Notes under the pieces: generated by a model
Told to the model about the DNA's origin: nothing
The model's database searches: none
Seen by the model: only the letters and a program-made list of their open reading frames with translations
NCBI RefSeq assembly: GCF_910591885.1
Contig: NC_063271.1
Coordinates: 3,713,001 to 3,777,000 of the forward strand
Reading direction: 5' to 3'
Length of the DNA: 64,000 bases
Origin: Bombus terrestris
Taxonomy: Eukaryota > Arthropoda > Insecta > Hymenoptera > Apidae
Part shown: piece by piece, positions 45,401 through 58,239 of the stretch
Numbering within the stretch: position 1 is the stretch's first letter
Layout of the letters: each line of letters opens with the position of its first letter
Translations under genes and position numbers: made by a program

Positions 45401-48400
45401 ACTTTTACCCTTCGCTGTGCGTGCGCGACTCATAAAACCGAGTCGTTCCGGATGATTTTCACGATATTTAAGCCTTGCACGAACGAAACGATTTCGATGG
45501 AAAATTTTCGCTGTCTTCTGGTTTCGCTACTTCCACTCGAATGTAAGAGTTTCTCTGAATAGACACGTATACCGTTACATACTCTTCTGTTTACAGCATT
45601 TCATTCGCGTAATTCGCACAAGAATATTCGAGCTGATCATTCCTCGGTCCAACGAAGCTCGAACAAGATGAAACGTAGCGATTCCAAGCATTCATTCAGC
45701 CATTCCCATCGTTTCGAGCAATGTGCCAACCTTGTGAAATACTAATTTCGAATGCAAGAATCCTCAGGTTCTTACGATTCTTTTTTCTAATTCTATCAGA
45801 CGTAAGAATCTTCAGAATGAAAACATCACACAGAGATAGTCACAATGATTATTCCTGCGATTAATCTGTGATCTTTAAAAGATCTATACGATGTTCGTAC
45901 AACGTGTCTGTCGATGTTCGAACGATACAATCAAAATTAATCGACATCAACATCGCGCACCTTTATGGTAACGTCTGGGTGGAAATAATAGTCGCATGTA
46001 ACAATGTAAACGGTACATCTCTCGTTCATTTATCCGATCTTATTTAGAGCGTACGTCGTCAAGATCGTAACGATTGAGTAATGCACGGTCGACCCACGGT
46101 AATACCCACGCATTTGCTCCAATTTCCATGGGTTTCGAGTCGTGACCGGGAAAATGACAAACCCGTGCACCGTGACCTCGACAATGCCTTTCGCTGTCGA
46201 TCGCGGCGAGTGGTTCGATCGATGACATAAGAGAATGGTCAGTGTTGCTGAGCATTGTTATTGGTAGATTACGGATGTTTGTACGCTGATGGAAAAATTA
46301 AGTGTGCAAGAATATGCAATTACGTTTTTGTTGATTTTCCATACAATTGAAATTTTATTGATCAAAGCGTGCAAATGACTTTTTTAACGAATATACCACC
46401 TCGAGTATCGAATTATTTGAAATTTCTTTTTTTACCATATTTCGTTAAATACGCGGTAGAAGCTTATATATCGATTCTCAGAAGAGCTAACAACTCGTAG
46501 CTATTAGCGTAGTAAGTAAAAAGCTGCATCGTACGAAGAATATTTGTCCGACTTTCTCTATGATCAACCTTAATCCAACTAAGAGACTCTCTTCGAAATT
46601 AAAAAATAATACTACTTGACACAGCGTTCTCAAGATTTTCAAACCATTACGAATTAACCGGACGATAATAGACACAGAAAAGGGTAAATACATAATTCGT
46701 AGTAGCATGCACGTTTTCGCAGTAACTTCAATCACTAATCACGTAATACCGACAACTCGTTCGAACAAGACGAATAAGCATAAAGCAAAGCATCGCGTAA
46801 ATCATGCTATAAATCAAACTCTCGCTTTCGAAAACTCCATCTGACTCGTCGATTCTTCTCGCTCCTTGTCTTTTTTTCTTTGACCAAGATAATACCGATG
46901 AACGCGCAAAATGTTGCTCGCGTTTGCACGGTCACGTTTTAATGGCCGCGAATCGACGCGTAGAACGCTAAAGTACCGGTCTGCACGGCTTCATTGTACA
47001 TCTTTCCTTCTGAATGCTGTTTCGCTACGGGCGCGCAACCCGAGGAATTCCAGGAAACGAACACCGGTATAATCGATTTTAGTCGCAAGAGCGTGCTAGC
47101 GAGCGCGGGCCAGAAACGAATGATCGCGTAATGTATTCGGAATGCATTTGCAAGATAATGGAGCCTCCTCCCGGTTCGTGCCATGTCAGAGATCGGTTAG
47201 GCGTCGTTCTATGAAAATAGGTTCTCGAGTTCTGCCTAGAACGATGAATCCTACTGGAACTTAAGCGAACAAATAGCCTGACCAATCATCGGCACGGTGC
47301 TCTTCTACGACACATGAATTCACGCTTTACTCGTCATCGTTCTCCTATTTGTACCGAGTGATTTTTCGAGTAACGCTTAAATTAACGATTTTGTGAGGCA
47401 ATGGAGCGAAAGTTGTTCCGATTTTTTGTACCGAGTCTGACGAAAGAAAAAACGATATGTTTATTCTTTTTTTTTTTCTACGTACGCTTTAAGGTCACCG
47501 ATCTTTTTTTTTTAAATTCTATTTTCGATACGACGAAAGTATGCCGACCTGTTTCAGATCGAGCGAGGATAAAATTTCTTTTCGATTATCGATTTTTTTA
47601 TGTATGCAAGATTTTCGGATGTGATTTTGAGAAAAAATGAGGTCGGAGACGGTGACCTTCTTCTACGGTTAGGAATCGGTGTCACGCTTCTTCGCGGCCT
47701 TGAACTGCCTCCAAATGACTCCATACGATTATCCAATGTTTCTTACTTATTCGATAAGACATGGGCAAAAAAGATTGCCCAAAAAACCAATTCACCGAAG
47801 AGAACAGATATATCCTTTCTCGTTCCATTTTTTCGATCCTCCATGAAAAGTACAGGAAATTCTATCTAGTTTTAAAAAATCATCGTCCTGTTTTTAAACC
47901 CCTATAGAACCCTTAAAAAAGAATGTGATTCAAGAATATAAAAAAATCTATGAAAAGACTTCAAGAACGACTTCGGGATCTTGATACTATTTTTACAAAT
48001 TTACCATCTTTAGACACCCTACGCAATCCTTAAAAAAGAACGATGCAAGGATATAAAACTGTCCATTAGAAAATTTTATACCGAGTCACGTATGTAAATG
48101 TTGACGCTATTTTTACCATTTATCATTGTAATTCCCTTAATCGCGAGTATTACTACAATTTAATGTCTTAATTCCCTCATTCATGGTTATTTTTACATTG
48201 CCAACAGAATTTACGTAATGGCGTCAGCAGGTGGTCGCTGTTAAAAATAGGTACTTGCGTTACATCCGGAGACGATGACGACCGTCCGAGGTCCGCAAAG
48301 GACGCCACCAAAGGATCCACACTATGTCCTTCACTGTCTCGCGGTATTCTTCCTTTTTCTTTCTCTTCGCGTTTTCCGAAACTGCTCACTCACTCACAGC

Positions 48401-50810
48401 ATCATCTTGGCGGCACTCGCGACCCGTTTTCGCCGCTTAATCATCATCATCCTAGGATCCTTTTTGCACATCTCGTCGATTTCGAAGCGAACCGGTGAAA
48501 GCACGCACTCCCGCCGCAAAACCGGATCCGAGCCAGCAAACTTCTACCATGTATATACTTGTCACAGAAAGTGTCTGCTCGAATTCACTGCACCTCAGGT
48601 ATCACGTACACTCGAGCGTACTCCAAGTTGCCTCGAGTGGATCGATCGTCGATACAGATACCTTGGAACGCGAGCGCGAAACGCCCCTCGATAATGTCGT
48701 CCTTTCTTGCACGAGTCGAATAGAAATAGCTTCGTTTCGGCGTTCGTGAAACTTTGAACGTCATTCTTTTGAAATGAGAATGAAATTCGGGAGAGAAACA
48801 TTCGATAAAATGATATATATACACTGCTTTCTTTCGTTCCATTCTTTTCGACAATGATTCGCTCCAGGTAGATTTTATTTAAATTTCTTCAAATTTTATG
48901 AAACCTAGTACGACCACGTTACATCCATCTAATGGAATTGAACGTTTCAGTTAAGATTCGACACTTTTTGACTAGATCTCATCGGGGCTACGTTACCTTC
49001 GTAGGAACGAAATCTTTATTATTAAACAACTGTGGATGTTTCCATTTCATTTCCTCTGTATCTCTTTCTTAAGAGACGAACTGTCGAATTTTTGTCGATC
49101 GATTTTATTAGAGCGACTTAGATCTCTGGATCACTTTGTTCAGCCGTCCGCTTGGCTACTCGAGATCATGGGAGAGATTCAAGGTTAACAGCGGAGGCTT
49201 CAGCGGGTTAGATAATAGCGGTGGATGATTCGATTCGGTCGAATTCAATTTCCAAGACGAACCAGTCTTCCACTGGTCGATCCTTTCGGGGAAGAGGATT
49301 CCAGCGAATCGTGTCGCAAGTAATCGCGAAACGAGTAAACGTAGAACTAGTTTAGAAAGAAAATTTGCAACGTGGTTGGTCCAGATTTTGAACGTTACCG
49401 CGGTTGTTACTACGTGTACTTTCGAAAGCCGTTAACATGGGCACGGTGACGAAACCGGAAGTAATCGGTCGAACGTATGAAAAAAATAAATCACGAAGAT
49501 GCGATCGTACGAAACGATCGCCAAATACGCACGAAACCGTACGCGTGGAGGAACGAAGAAAGTGCAATGGACGGGGCATGAATACGTGACGGGAAAACGA
49601 AAATGGAGGATTTATTTTAACGCGTAGAAAAAAAGAAAAGCAACCGGTTCACGTTACGCCCAGGTAGTCGCATAATTTCTGATCCGATGGTGCACACACC
49701 TCGCGCACATCCTTGACACCATCTCCCTAAAGGATGTACTAAAGGTCGAAACTATCGTGCGCTCTGACATAACTGCATTCAACAGCACCTGCACAACCGT
49801 TTTCACCAAATACCTCTGTCTTCGTTTCGTGTATTTTTTACATTTTAATGAGTTACGTGCGAAGGATCAGGTTGGAGAAAACTGTAACGGATCGATCGAC
49901 GATCTTACCGGGATGATTCCACCGATACGACGTATCGCATTCTCGGTCGAAAGGACGCGAGATGAAAGTGATGCCGTATCGGCAAAAGTGTTATACTTTT
50001 ACGCGGAAGATCGAGAAACAGCACAGACTTTCCACGTCCTTCTTCGAGGATTCGTAATTGTTTCAAGACCAAGAGATTTGTAATTTCCAGGATCAAGATA
50101 AAAAGGAATATTCTTCGTGAAGTGATATTTTTATCGATGAGCAAGAATAAAGGACGTCCATTTTGGAGAACAAACCGCAAGAACCTTTGATCGCAGCAAC
50201 GTTAATTATCTTGCTTTTCGAAGTATCCTTGAAAGGTACACGTTCTTTCAAACGATTTACGATAGACGATGATCCGATATAATCACTCGCGAATATTCCT
50301 ATGGAGTGACCTTGACTTTAGAAGAGGCCAAAGCCGTTCAGCGTCGGGTCCAACGATCGAGAACTATCTATTCTACCGGTCGTCTCTATTTTATCAACTA
50401 AAATTAATACTTTCTGTCAATCTCGCGATCGCGGAAAGGACCAGAAATATCGAAATGAAAGGAGAAATCATCGCTGAATATCGATAATGTCCGGCGAGTG
50501 GCGGACCAGCGCCGTGTTCACCGGATCGAAAAGAGAGAAGGAAAAAGGATCAGATACGATCGCTCGAGAGAGTAGCGGGTTAATAGGGGAGAAACAAGAA
50601 CGACCAGGTAATCCAGATGGAATCGTTAAAATTGAGCGAAGCAACGGGCATATCGGGGCAGCAGTTGAATCCTTGAAGCAGACGGTACCCAGGGTGGACC
50701 ACCGTGCAGCAACTTACCCGTCCCCATGGCTGACAGCAGCCTCCTTCAGCCACGATCCTTCCGTGTATCCGTAGTCCAATGTTGGCTTGTTTCACTGGTC
50801 GGTCCACGAT
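42421..50810. other. Intergenic spacer, no gene recognised
   Basis: No convincing exon on either strand. Contains a decayed direct duplication at about 47900-48065 (CCTTAAAAAAGAA...ATATAAA, offset about 118 nt). A strong minus-strand GTAAGTTGC donor follows position 50718. Confidence 0.55.
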
Positions 50811-50812
50811 AC

Positions 50813-50847
50813 GAAATAAAAATAAAATAAAATAAATAAATAAATAG
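50813..50847. repeat. AAAT/AAAATA microsatellite
   Basis: An imperfect A-rich tetra- and pentanucleotide repeat immediately 5' (minus strand) of the donor-containing segment at 50718. Confidence 0.85.
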
Positions 50848-53800
50848 AAACCACCTTGTCGGTGATTAAGTTCGTGAAAAGGACGAACTCTTCGTCCAGT
50901 CGGGAGACCGCGGACGAACTAGCGGCTTGCGAAGACTTTTGGTGAGACTTCGACGTGAGACAACGACGACGTCATCACCGGCCTGGTGTCTCATTGGCCG
51001 ACGGTCCTTCTCTTTGCTCGATCGGCCTCTCTCTTTTCACAGGCTCTCCCTCCTCTCCTTTTCCTTCTACAAACTCCTCTCTCGCCTCTCTCGTTCCTTC
51101 TCCTCCTTCTTCTTTTGCCTCCCTTCCCTTTACCCTCACCTGCACGCTCTTTGATTCCTCTCTGTCTCTCACCTGGAACAATCCGATCGCTCCTACCCGT
51201 TCCGACGCGCCTCCACGGGGCTCAACAGCTATATAGAACTCCACGTTGAGTCGGTCGACGCGCCAACTCCAAGTGCTCAACGTTTGCAACCAATCTACCT
51301 CGCGCTCGTGTGAGAATGCCTCCGCGAAACTCCTCGAGAGCTAGACTCTGGGTTAAGCGTCTTAGAGGACAGATGATCCTTTTCCTAGAGGTCAATCGGG
51401 ACCAGACACGCCACTCCAGTACCTTGGAATTTCACGGAGGCTTTGCTCCGTTACGTTCCTCAAGGTTGATCGCGTTCCACCCGTGTCGTGAGTAACAAGA
51501 AAAAATTAATTGAACAAAATTATGGAACCTTGCCATTTAATGAAGAACAATTTTCTATATATATATTTATATATATATACACCTACACAGTGGGTGGAGC
51601 TATTTACATAACTCACGTTTGACCACGTTTTACTTACATCTACAGACGCGAGGATCGATATGCACTTCGCATACCTCATCCCGCCGAAAATGGTCATCTC
51701 CTTCGATCGTACATATAATTTTACTTAGACATCGGCTTAGAATGGTTAAATAACCTTGACGGTACTCATCGATTTGTGATGGCTGCCGACTCACATAGTC
51801 GTGCTAGTTGAACCGTTTGCTGATGCATAATTCAGAAGGAAAGGTGAGAAAGCGACGGGCGAGCACACGCTTCTTCGATTTACATAAGATTCGCCAGAGC
51901 TAACATAGCTTTGAAATTCCTCGAGTACCTACTGGTTCCTGTGGCGCAATGCGCGCGATGTACCACGTGTTCGTGGGGTTTTTCTTCCGGTCACGAGATC
52001 ACAAATCAACGGAGGGACATCGGACGAGTCGTGTTGGTCGGTGACGTTTGTTTCTACGTCGGCGTACCTCTATGAATCGACACGATGCAAAGGCAGGTCG
52101 TAGATTAAGCGTAATGGTGCAAAGTATAGAGGTGCACGTCCGTGGATTCTTCTCCGTGGCCTCCGCCTGTGAAGTGCCTCGAGGCGCCGGGGTTCAGCGA
52201 CACCGATGTACTCTAGCCCGGCTACACGGTGTCATTAGAGTCGCGTGTAACCAGACTTCGTGATCTCGTTTGACGACACTGCAAGTGATTTCACGGAATG
52301 GGGCTCTGCGGAAATGCGAAAAAAGACATTTTCCCGCCTTCGTTAACCGTGAAGGCGTACACAGGATACGAGACTTGATTCATGATAATTGTCAAAGTTG
52401 CGATAGGAAGCGTAGATAGAACGCTCGAGAGATGTAACGTCTTCAGGATTTATCGCGTTTGAATTCAACTGAAATAAATTACTGCGATATATCGAGAGAT
52501 ATATAGAAAAGTAGTACAAGTATATATATATTTTTTTTACTAGCGAATGATTATATACGCACTATATTCTCTAGGCGCTGAACTCTCTCTCTCTCGCGTA
52601 TAGTCGATAAATCAATCAAATCGCCAGTTGGAACCTACAGATAAACAGTCATTTCATAGTAAAATCTGATTATTATGAAACACCATATATGTATAGGTAC
52701 TTACATTTCTGTTTTCTGACGTAACAAGAAATTTGTCACGCGAAGCGTTTAGCAATCACAGAAGGAGAGGTCCACGAACAAGGCAGGAGAGTGCGAAACC
52801 ACATCTTCGCACGGATCGATGTGCTCCTTCAATAATTACACTGCAAATATTTGCGAACGTTTTAGCCAACGAAATACCAAATGAGCTTTTTTTGCCGATA
52901 TCCTCGAAGCGATTCAGTCTCCGGTTTTTTAGTCCTTCCTGCCTCCACCGATTATACGTATGTGTATGTGTGTGTGTGTGTGTGTGTACACCTGTATAAT
53001 ACAAGTTGTGTATTAACTGTTGTTCCATGGGCTGGTAGACGATTCCCGACAAGATCCCCGGATCCCATGGATTTTTCCTTCCGCGGATCGAAGCAACGAT
53101 CCGTGAGGCACGATGCAATCTTTTAAAGCATCGAGCAACGATCCATGAGATCCCGGTCGAGGGAGATCTCGGCTTCCGTGAATCCAACCAACAATCCTCC
53201 CTGTGATATCGAGCGATCTTTTGCCTGATTAAAAAGGGTAAAGCTTTGTTTTCTCGTTATTTGTGGTTGCCTCGGTCGAAACAATGTTGCGCAACCTGCC
53301 AGCGATTACGTTAACGGTGATTCATGGTTTCACGCAGAGCAATTGAAATTTGCAGGAAAGTAAACCATCTGGTCTTGTTTTTAACCCTTAAGTGCTATAC
53401 GTTATACAGCTACCTCTCACTCGTAATTTTTTCACCAGAAAGACCTTTATTCTACATAATAATGTTTCTTCTAACACAGCGCATACTATTTCGTTTCTGT
53501 CGGAATCGAATCTAAAGTAATCGAATGGACGCGATATATGCGCCAATACAATAGCAAATCTATTAAAGAAAATCATGATAATGTTACCGCGCGTGAAATT
53601 TCACATCAAAATACATTTTTATTTGTATTTTAAAAGCCAATAATACCAAATTAAATATAATTAAACAATTATGATCAAAGATAAATAGTAAAAGAATTAT
53701 TGCTTGCGATCTTTACGAATGACAGCTTCAGAACAGAATTCTCATCAGATAAAATCTCAACCTCTAAGGCTTAATCGAACTGCAAATTAAAAAAAAAAAA

Positions 53801-55565
53801 GAAAGAAAGAACCAAGAGTACAACGTATCACTTTATCTTTCAAGTAAAATCTCTCGATCTCAGATACACCTTAGAAGCACACCTTGTACTTTATACGATA
53901 GGGAGCTCGAGTTCGCCGGGGAGTAGTATGGGTAACGGGTTCGTGGGGGCACACGTTCATTTCGTATTCTTTTCGACGATGCGTCATCCGCCTGGCCAAC
54001 TGAGGATAAACTTCGACGCCAGACCAGGGAGAGGCGATCGGTTGCTCGATCAAATTTCAAAAGCTCGGCCGTCCGCCACGCAAACCACTTTGTAATTAGT
54101 CTCCCTTTGAACATCTTGTACATTTTTACGGACACGCTCACGGCGCCCCGTGATGACGAGAATGAATGCTGACACTGTTCCCGGAGTCAACTTCTTCCGT
54201 AATAAATACCTGCCCCTTTGAGATCTCTCTTCGCTCCGGTTAAACAGCTCGGCTACTCCTCTCTTGGTAGCAACTAAACGCTCTTTTTCCCCCTTCTTCT
54301 TTACTTCCTATAAATAACATCCTCCGTTTAAAATAAATTATCCTCTAATCCTAGTATGGACTAACTATTCAATGTTTTCTTTCCTATGGATTTCCTCGAT
54401 TTAACGCTTGATTATCGGTTCTTTTAGCGAAACGAACGTTAATGCACGATAATGGATAATCTTGGTTACAAAAAAATCTACCTTACTCTGTGGTATTCCG
54501 ATTTCATGGAAATACCTGTCCTACAGGTTGCAGCAACATGTTCATCCCCCCGTAAAGGTTGAACGAAAAAAGGAAGGATAACGTTCGATTAAAATACCGA
54601 CCAATATCATCGGTGATCGATGATAATTGACCAATTTGCAAACGAGCCAGGCACGTGTCGCCAACCGACGTGAATGATCCCCTGTTCCATTGAATCATGC
54701 GTTACATCACAATGCAATCGCCACACGCTTCGCCGACGACACTCCATAACGCACCGCGCTTTTCCGTCGAGCAACAGGAATTCCTAGATCGGCCGGAGGT
54801 CACGATAATCGACGCGTTTACCTCTTTCGCGATCGAACGCCGCGTAAAAGTATCCAGGCTGATTTATAGCGCGTAATTCGCGCCGCGACGAATTGAAATA
54901 GCCAATCCTGCTGCTGATTTTCTTAATGAAAGGCACGATTAACAGCACCGCTCATAATTTTCGTTCCTTTGTTCTCGTGATTCGTTATATCTCTGCAACT
55001 CATTTACTTGGCTTTATTAAATATCAAGAATATATTAATAATGTGATGTAATGTTGACTTCTGATCGAGGATATTTCTACGACAGTGGTTTTTTGGAGGA
55101 CAACGATTCTCTCACTAATCTCTTGTTAATATTGCCAATATTATTGCAAAGATGTTTAGTAATATCGATAATTCGTAACTGGTGACTTGCAAAATTTCTC
55201 CAATAGTATTGATTCAATAATGCAAGATCATCCAGACGTTTCATTCGTTAAAACGCGTCCACCGTAGCCATAACTTTAAGCATTAAACGAATACTAAAAC
55301 TAGAGCATCGCGTCACGCGATTTTAAACATAATTAAAGAGACTTTTCATCCGTTGCAAGTTTTAATAAACGTGATCGAAACGTTTCCTTCACGCCAACGT
55401 CGTCGTACGGATGAAACACGAAGCCCGTTTAAGATCCCTCGCGCAAACGCATCGCTTCTGTCGGCATTGAAATCATCGAAGTTAATCATCGTCGGAGGCG
55501 AACGGCCGACAGGGAACAATTAAACGCATGAAAGTGCATTCAACTCGAACGTCTTTCGCATAGCA
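50848..55565. other. Intergenic spacer, no gene recognised
   Basis: Includes a CT-rich plus-strand tract at 51020-51150, a TATATAG element at 51231, a strong minus-strand donor GTAAGTA following 51638, and a TG microsatellite. No coding feature is supported. Confidence 0.55.
52959..52987. repeat. TG microsatellite
   Basis: (TG)n with one TATG interruption. Confidence 0.9.
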
Positions 55566-55850
55566 TCAGCTTTGATGACGATCTTTTAAGCAAGATCTTG
55601 GGGGGGAAGTGTTCCAAGGCCATTCTTTAATATTATCAACCAAACGCAGCGCCGTCTTTATCGCGTTGGTGCATCGATTATCTAACGCAGTAATAACCTT
55701 GATTATATAATTATTCGCTTGCTCATCTGAGAGGCATCCTCTGCCATTTATTACACTTTTTTTCCAACCGGTAACGATCCGCTGTGTTCGCCTCGCGAAA
55801 ACGGAACCCGCCTCTTCTACTTCGTTGATGATCCCTCGCGAGACGCTACA
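55566..55850 (-). CDS. Candidate exon of an unrecognised small protein
   Basis: A 95-codon open frame, CSVSRGIINEVEEAG through CLKDRHQS to a TGA stop, preceded by a plausible TTGCAG acceptor. It has four cysteines, an amphipathic-looking middle (IIKVITALDNRC, AIKTALRLV) and ordinary codon use. It does not join in frame to the candidate exon at 56095-56316 by any good donor, so a single gene is not shown. No family recognised. Confidence 0.2.
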   Translation of the reverse strand, partial: CSVSRGIINEVEEAGSVFARRTQRIVTGWKKSVINGRGCLSDEQANNYIIKVITALDNRCTNAIKTALRLVDNIKEWPWNTSPPRSCLKDRHQS

Positions 55851-56094
55851 CTGCAATTACGCGGGATACTGATGAAATTCAAGGCCATTCTTCCTGATTC
55901 GTACCTACATGTCAATACAAATAGATATGGTAACTTTGCTGTTTACTTTGCATCCGCGGTTAATTACACGACCATGTAGATTACCGTGTGAAACATTGTG
56001 ACGGGGACACTCTAAACGGTAATCATTGGAACATCTCTTTATCGTTTTCATTATCTCGAATACCTGTATTTTATAACGGAAAATATTCATTAAA

Positions 56095-56316
56095 CTATTC
56101 TCTTTTATTTTCCACGTTATATTCATCATCGTCGATGTAATCTTTTAATCTCGTGTAAGTGCTGTTACCTTCGAACTCGAAGGAAAGAGTTTTCGAAAGC
56201 CTTGATATTTCACAGTCGGATGCGTTACCACTAGCCATATAGGTAGTCCCAATGTTCTCGCAGCCACGTCCCACGCACTCACCTCCAGGTTTCACACCAA
56301 ATTCAGCATCGATATC
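56095..56316 (-). CDS. Candidate terminal exon of an unrecognised gene
   Basis: A 74-codon open frame in phase 0 directly after a very good acceptor (TTTTTTCTTTCAG). It encodes DIDAEFGVKPGGECVGRGC, a middle part with one more cysteine, and an acidic tail DDDEYNVENKRE before a TAG stop. Three cysteines suggest a secreted or extracellular product. I do not recognise it and found no matching upstream exon or signal peptide. It may be chance. Confidence 0.25.
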   Translation of the reverse strand, partial: DIDAEFGVKPGGECVGRGCENIGTTYMASGNASDCEISRLSKTLSFEFEGNSTYTRLKDYIDDDEYNVENKRE

Positions 56317-58239
56317 CTGAAAGAAAAAATTCAGGGACCAAAGGATAAAACTCCACTGGATAATCCTTGCTTCGTAATCTTCCTTTACAAATTCTTCTAC
56401 GTTTAAAAGAACATATATCCGAGTTCACAGAACATAAAATGAATGTCCAAGCCTAATCGCTATGCAATCAAGGAAGATGGTCGATTGAGAATTGTTTTGA
56501 TTTTCATGGTGGAATTGCGCGAAATCCAAAGATCTAACGAAGCAGAGTAATTTGTTGAAGACCGCAAGTTAGAGCAGCAGATTAGAGCGTTATTGGATCG
56601 TGTTGCAGTTTCTAGGGATGCTCGTTTTTAAGGATACTCGGAATCGGAATGGAGATGGGCTGGAACAGGAATAGCAAGGGTGACGTAAGCATCCGATCTG
56701 AACACGACTCGCACACCTAGATCGGACTAAGTATTGGTGACTTCACCGACGACAGTGTCGCGACACATCGGTTCAGTCACCACTGCAAATAACCGAAGAA
56801 ATCGATGAGAAGTGGGTTCCAGAGTCGAGAGCGTTCTCGTGAAAAACCTATGTCAGACGAAAGAGAAACGCTGCAAGTCGATTTTCATAAATAGACATTA
56901 ATCAATTGTCGACCTTGACGAGAAACAGAAGTAGTGCTTTTTTTTACGCAAGACGTGGCGATTTACCGATTGTTTGAACGAGAAATGATTTATCGAAAGG
57001 AAACGTATTGCTCAAGTTCGAACTGATTTACGTAGAAACGATTTATGTTGTTTCGTTTCCTCTTCTTTAATTTTCTATAACTTTTTTACGCTCTCCGAAA
57101 CCAGTCATTTCTTTGTCCTTTATAGGCGATTTAGAAGCACGATTAGTATTGTTAGAGCCTCGGTATCGGTCGTACAGCATTGCAAACGGGGAGGTTCGTG
57201 TCTTGAATAGAAATGAAAATCGTCCCGATAATCGATCAGTGAAAATCACGATGATGACCGCATAGAAATCCAACGAGTAACAAAGCGGGTGTTTACTTTC
57301 ACTGTGTGAAAAGCTTGCTATATACTTTTGCTTTTACGATCGTGATGATACAATCGCTAAATAAAATTTCTGAAGTTGAATTCAGACATCGCTCACGGCT
57401 CTTCGGAATTCTTCCATACCAAAGATGTGTCCATACCAAAAAAGAAAAGCGCAAAAATTATAAAATTGCAAAATAACAGAAACGGCGAGATACCCGCCCA
57501 TGAGTATCTCGTTCTCGCATCCGATTCCAATGTTCGATTCAAGGTGACTCACGAACATAGTACGCAAAGTGACCGGATGCATTGACGGTAATTTATCCGC
57601 CATTAAATGGATTCGACCTTCAATGCTAATTCGTCTAGCGAAAGTCACGGAAGTAATCAAAGACGCATTAGAGATCGAATGACCGAAACGAACCCAAAAT
57701 GAAGAGCGTTCGACGATTGAACTGCTCGAGATCAATGCACGACCTTTCGAACAGTATCATTAACGGAGCAGTGTCGAAGGTGCAAAATTTGTTATGCATG
57801 GTCATTAAATCAAGAGGACCATCGCGATAAATAACTTTCATGAAGACGTACATACACACACATATGGCGCTCGCGATTGCGTAGGCTAGCGTGTGTGGGT
57901 AGTCTGGCCTTCAAAGTCCTTCGGTGGAAAAGTAGGGACCAGGATCGTCGGCTACGTGGGCTTCCGGTAAGTGGGAGGACTGGATTGAAGGCATCTCTCC
58001 ATTACGCGTAACTGTACCTACGATTATCGAAAAAGTCATCACGTTCCACGGTGGAATCTTCGTAAATTTATGATCGAAATCATTAATATGACAACATAAA
58101 AAAGGAACGTGGTAAGTGATATAAAAAACGTGATAAGGTGTAATACTTAATACGGTACATTTAGAAATGCGATATGTGTACAACGAAAGTAAATTAAACT
58201 TTAAACTTATATTACTTTTTGTTTTCTTTTTATTCAATT
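56317..58239. other. Spacer between candidate exons and Pes
   Basis: No gene recognised. The Pes 3' UTR is at its right edge. Minus-strand open frames at 57668-57859 and 57911-58243 have no splice or domain support. Confidence 0.55.
58229..58234 (-). terminator. Poly(A) signal of Pes
   Basis: AATAAA on the minus strand, beginning six bases past the TGA stop; an unusually short 3' UTR is implied unless a later signal is used. Confidence 0.6.
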
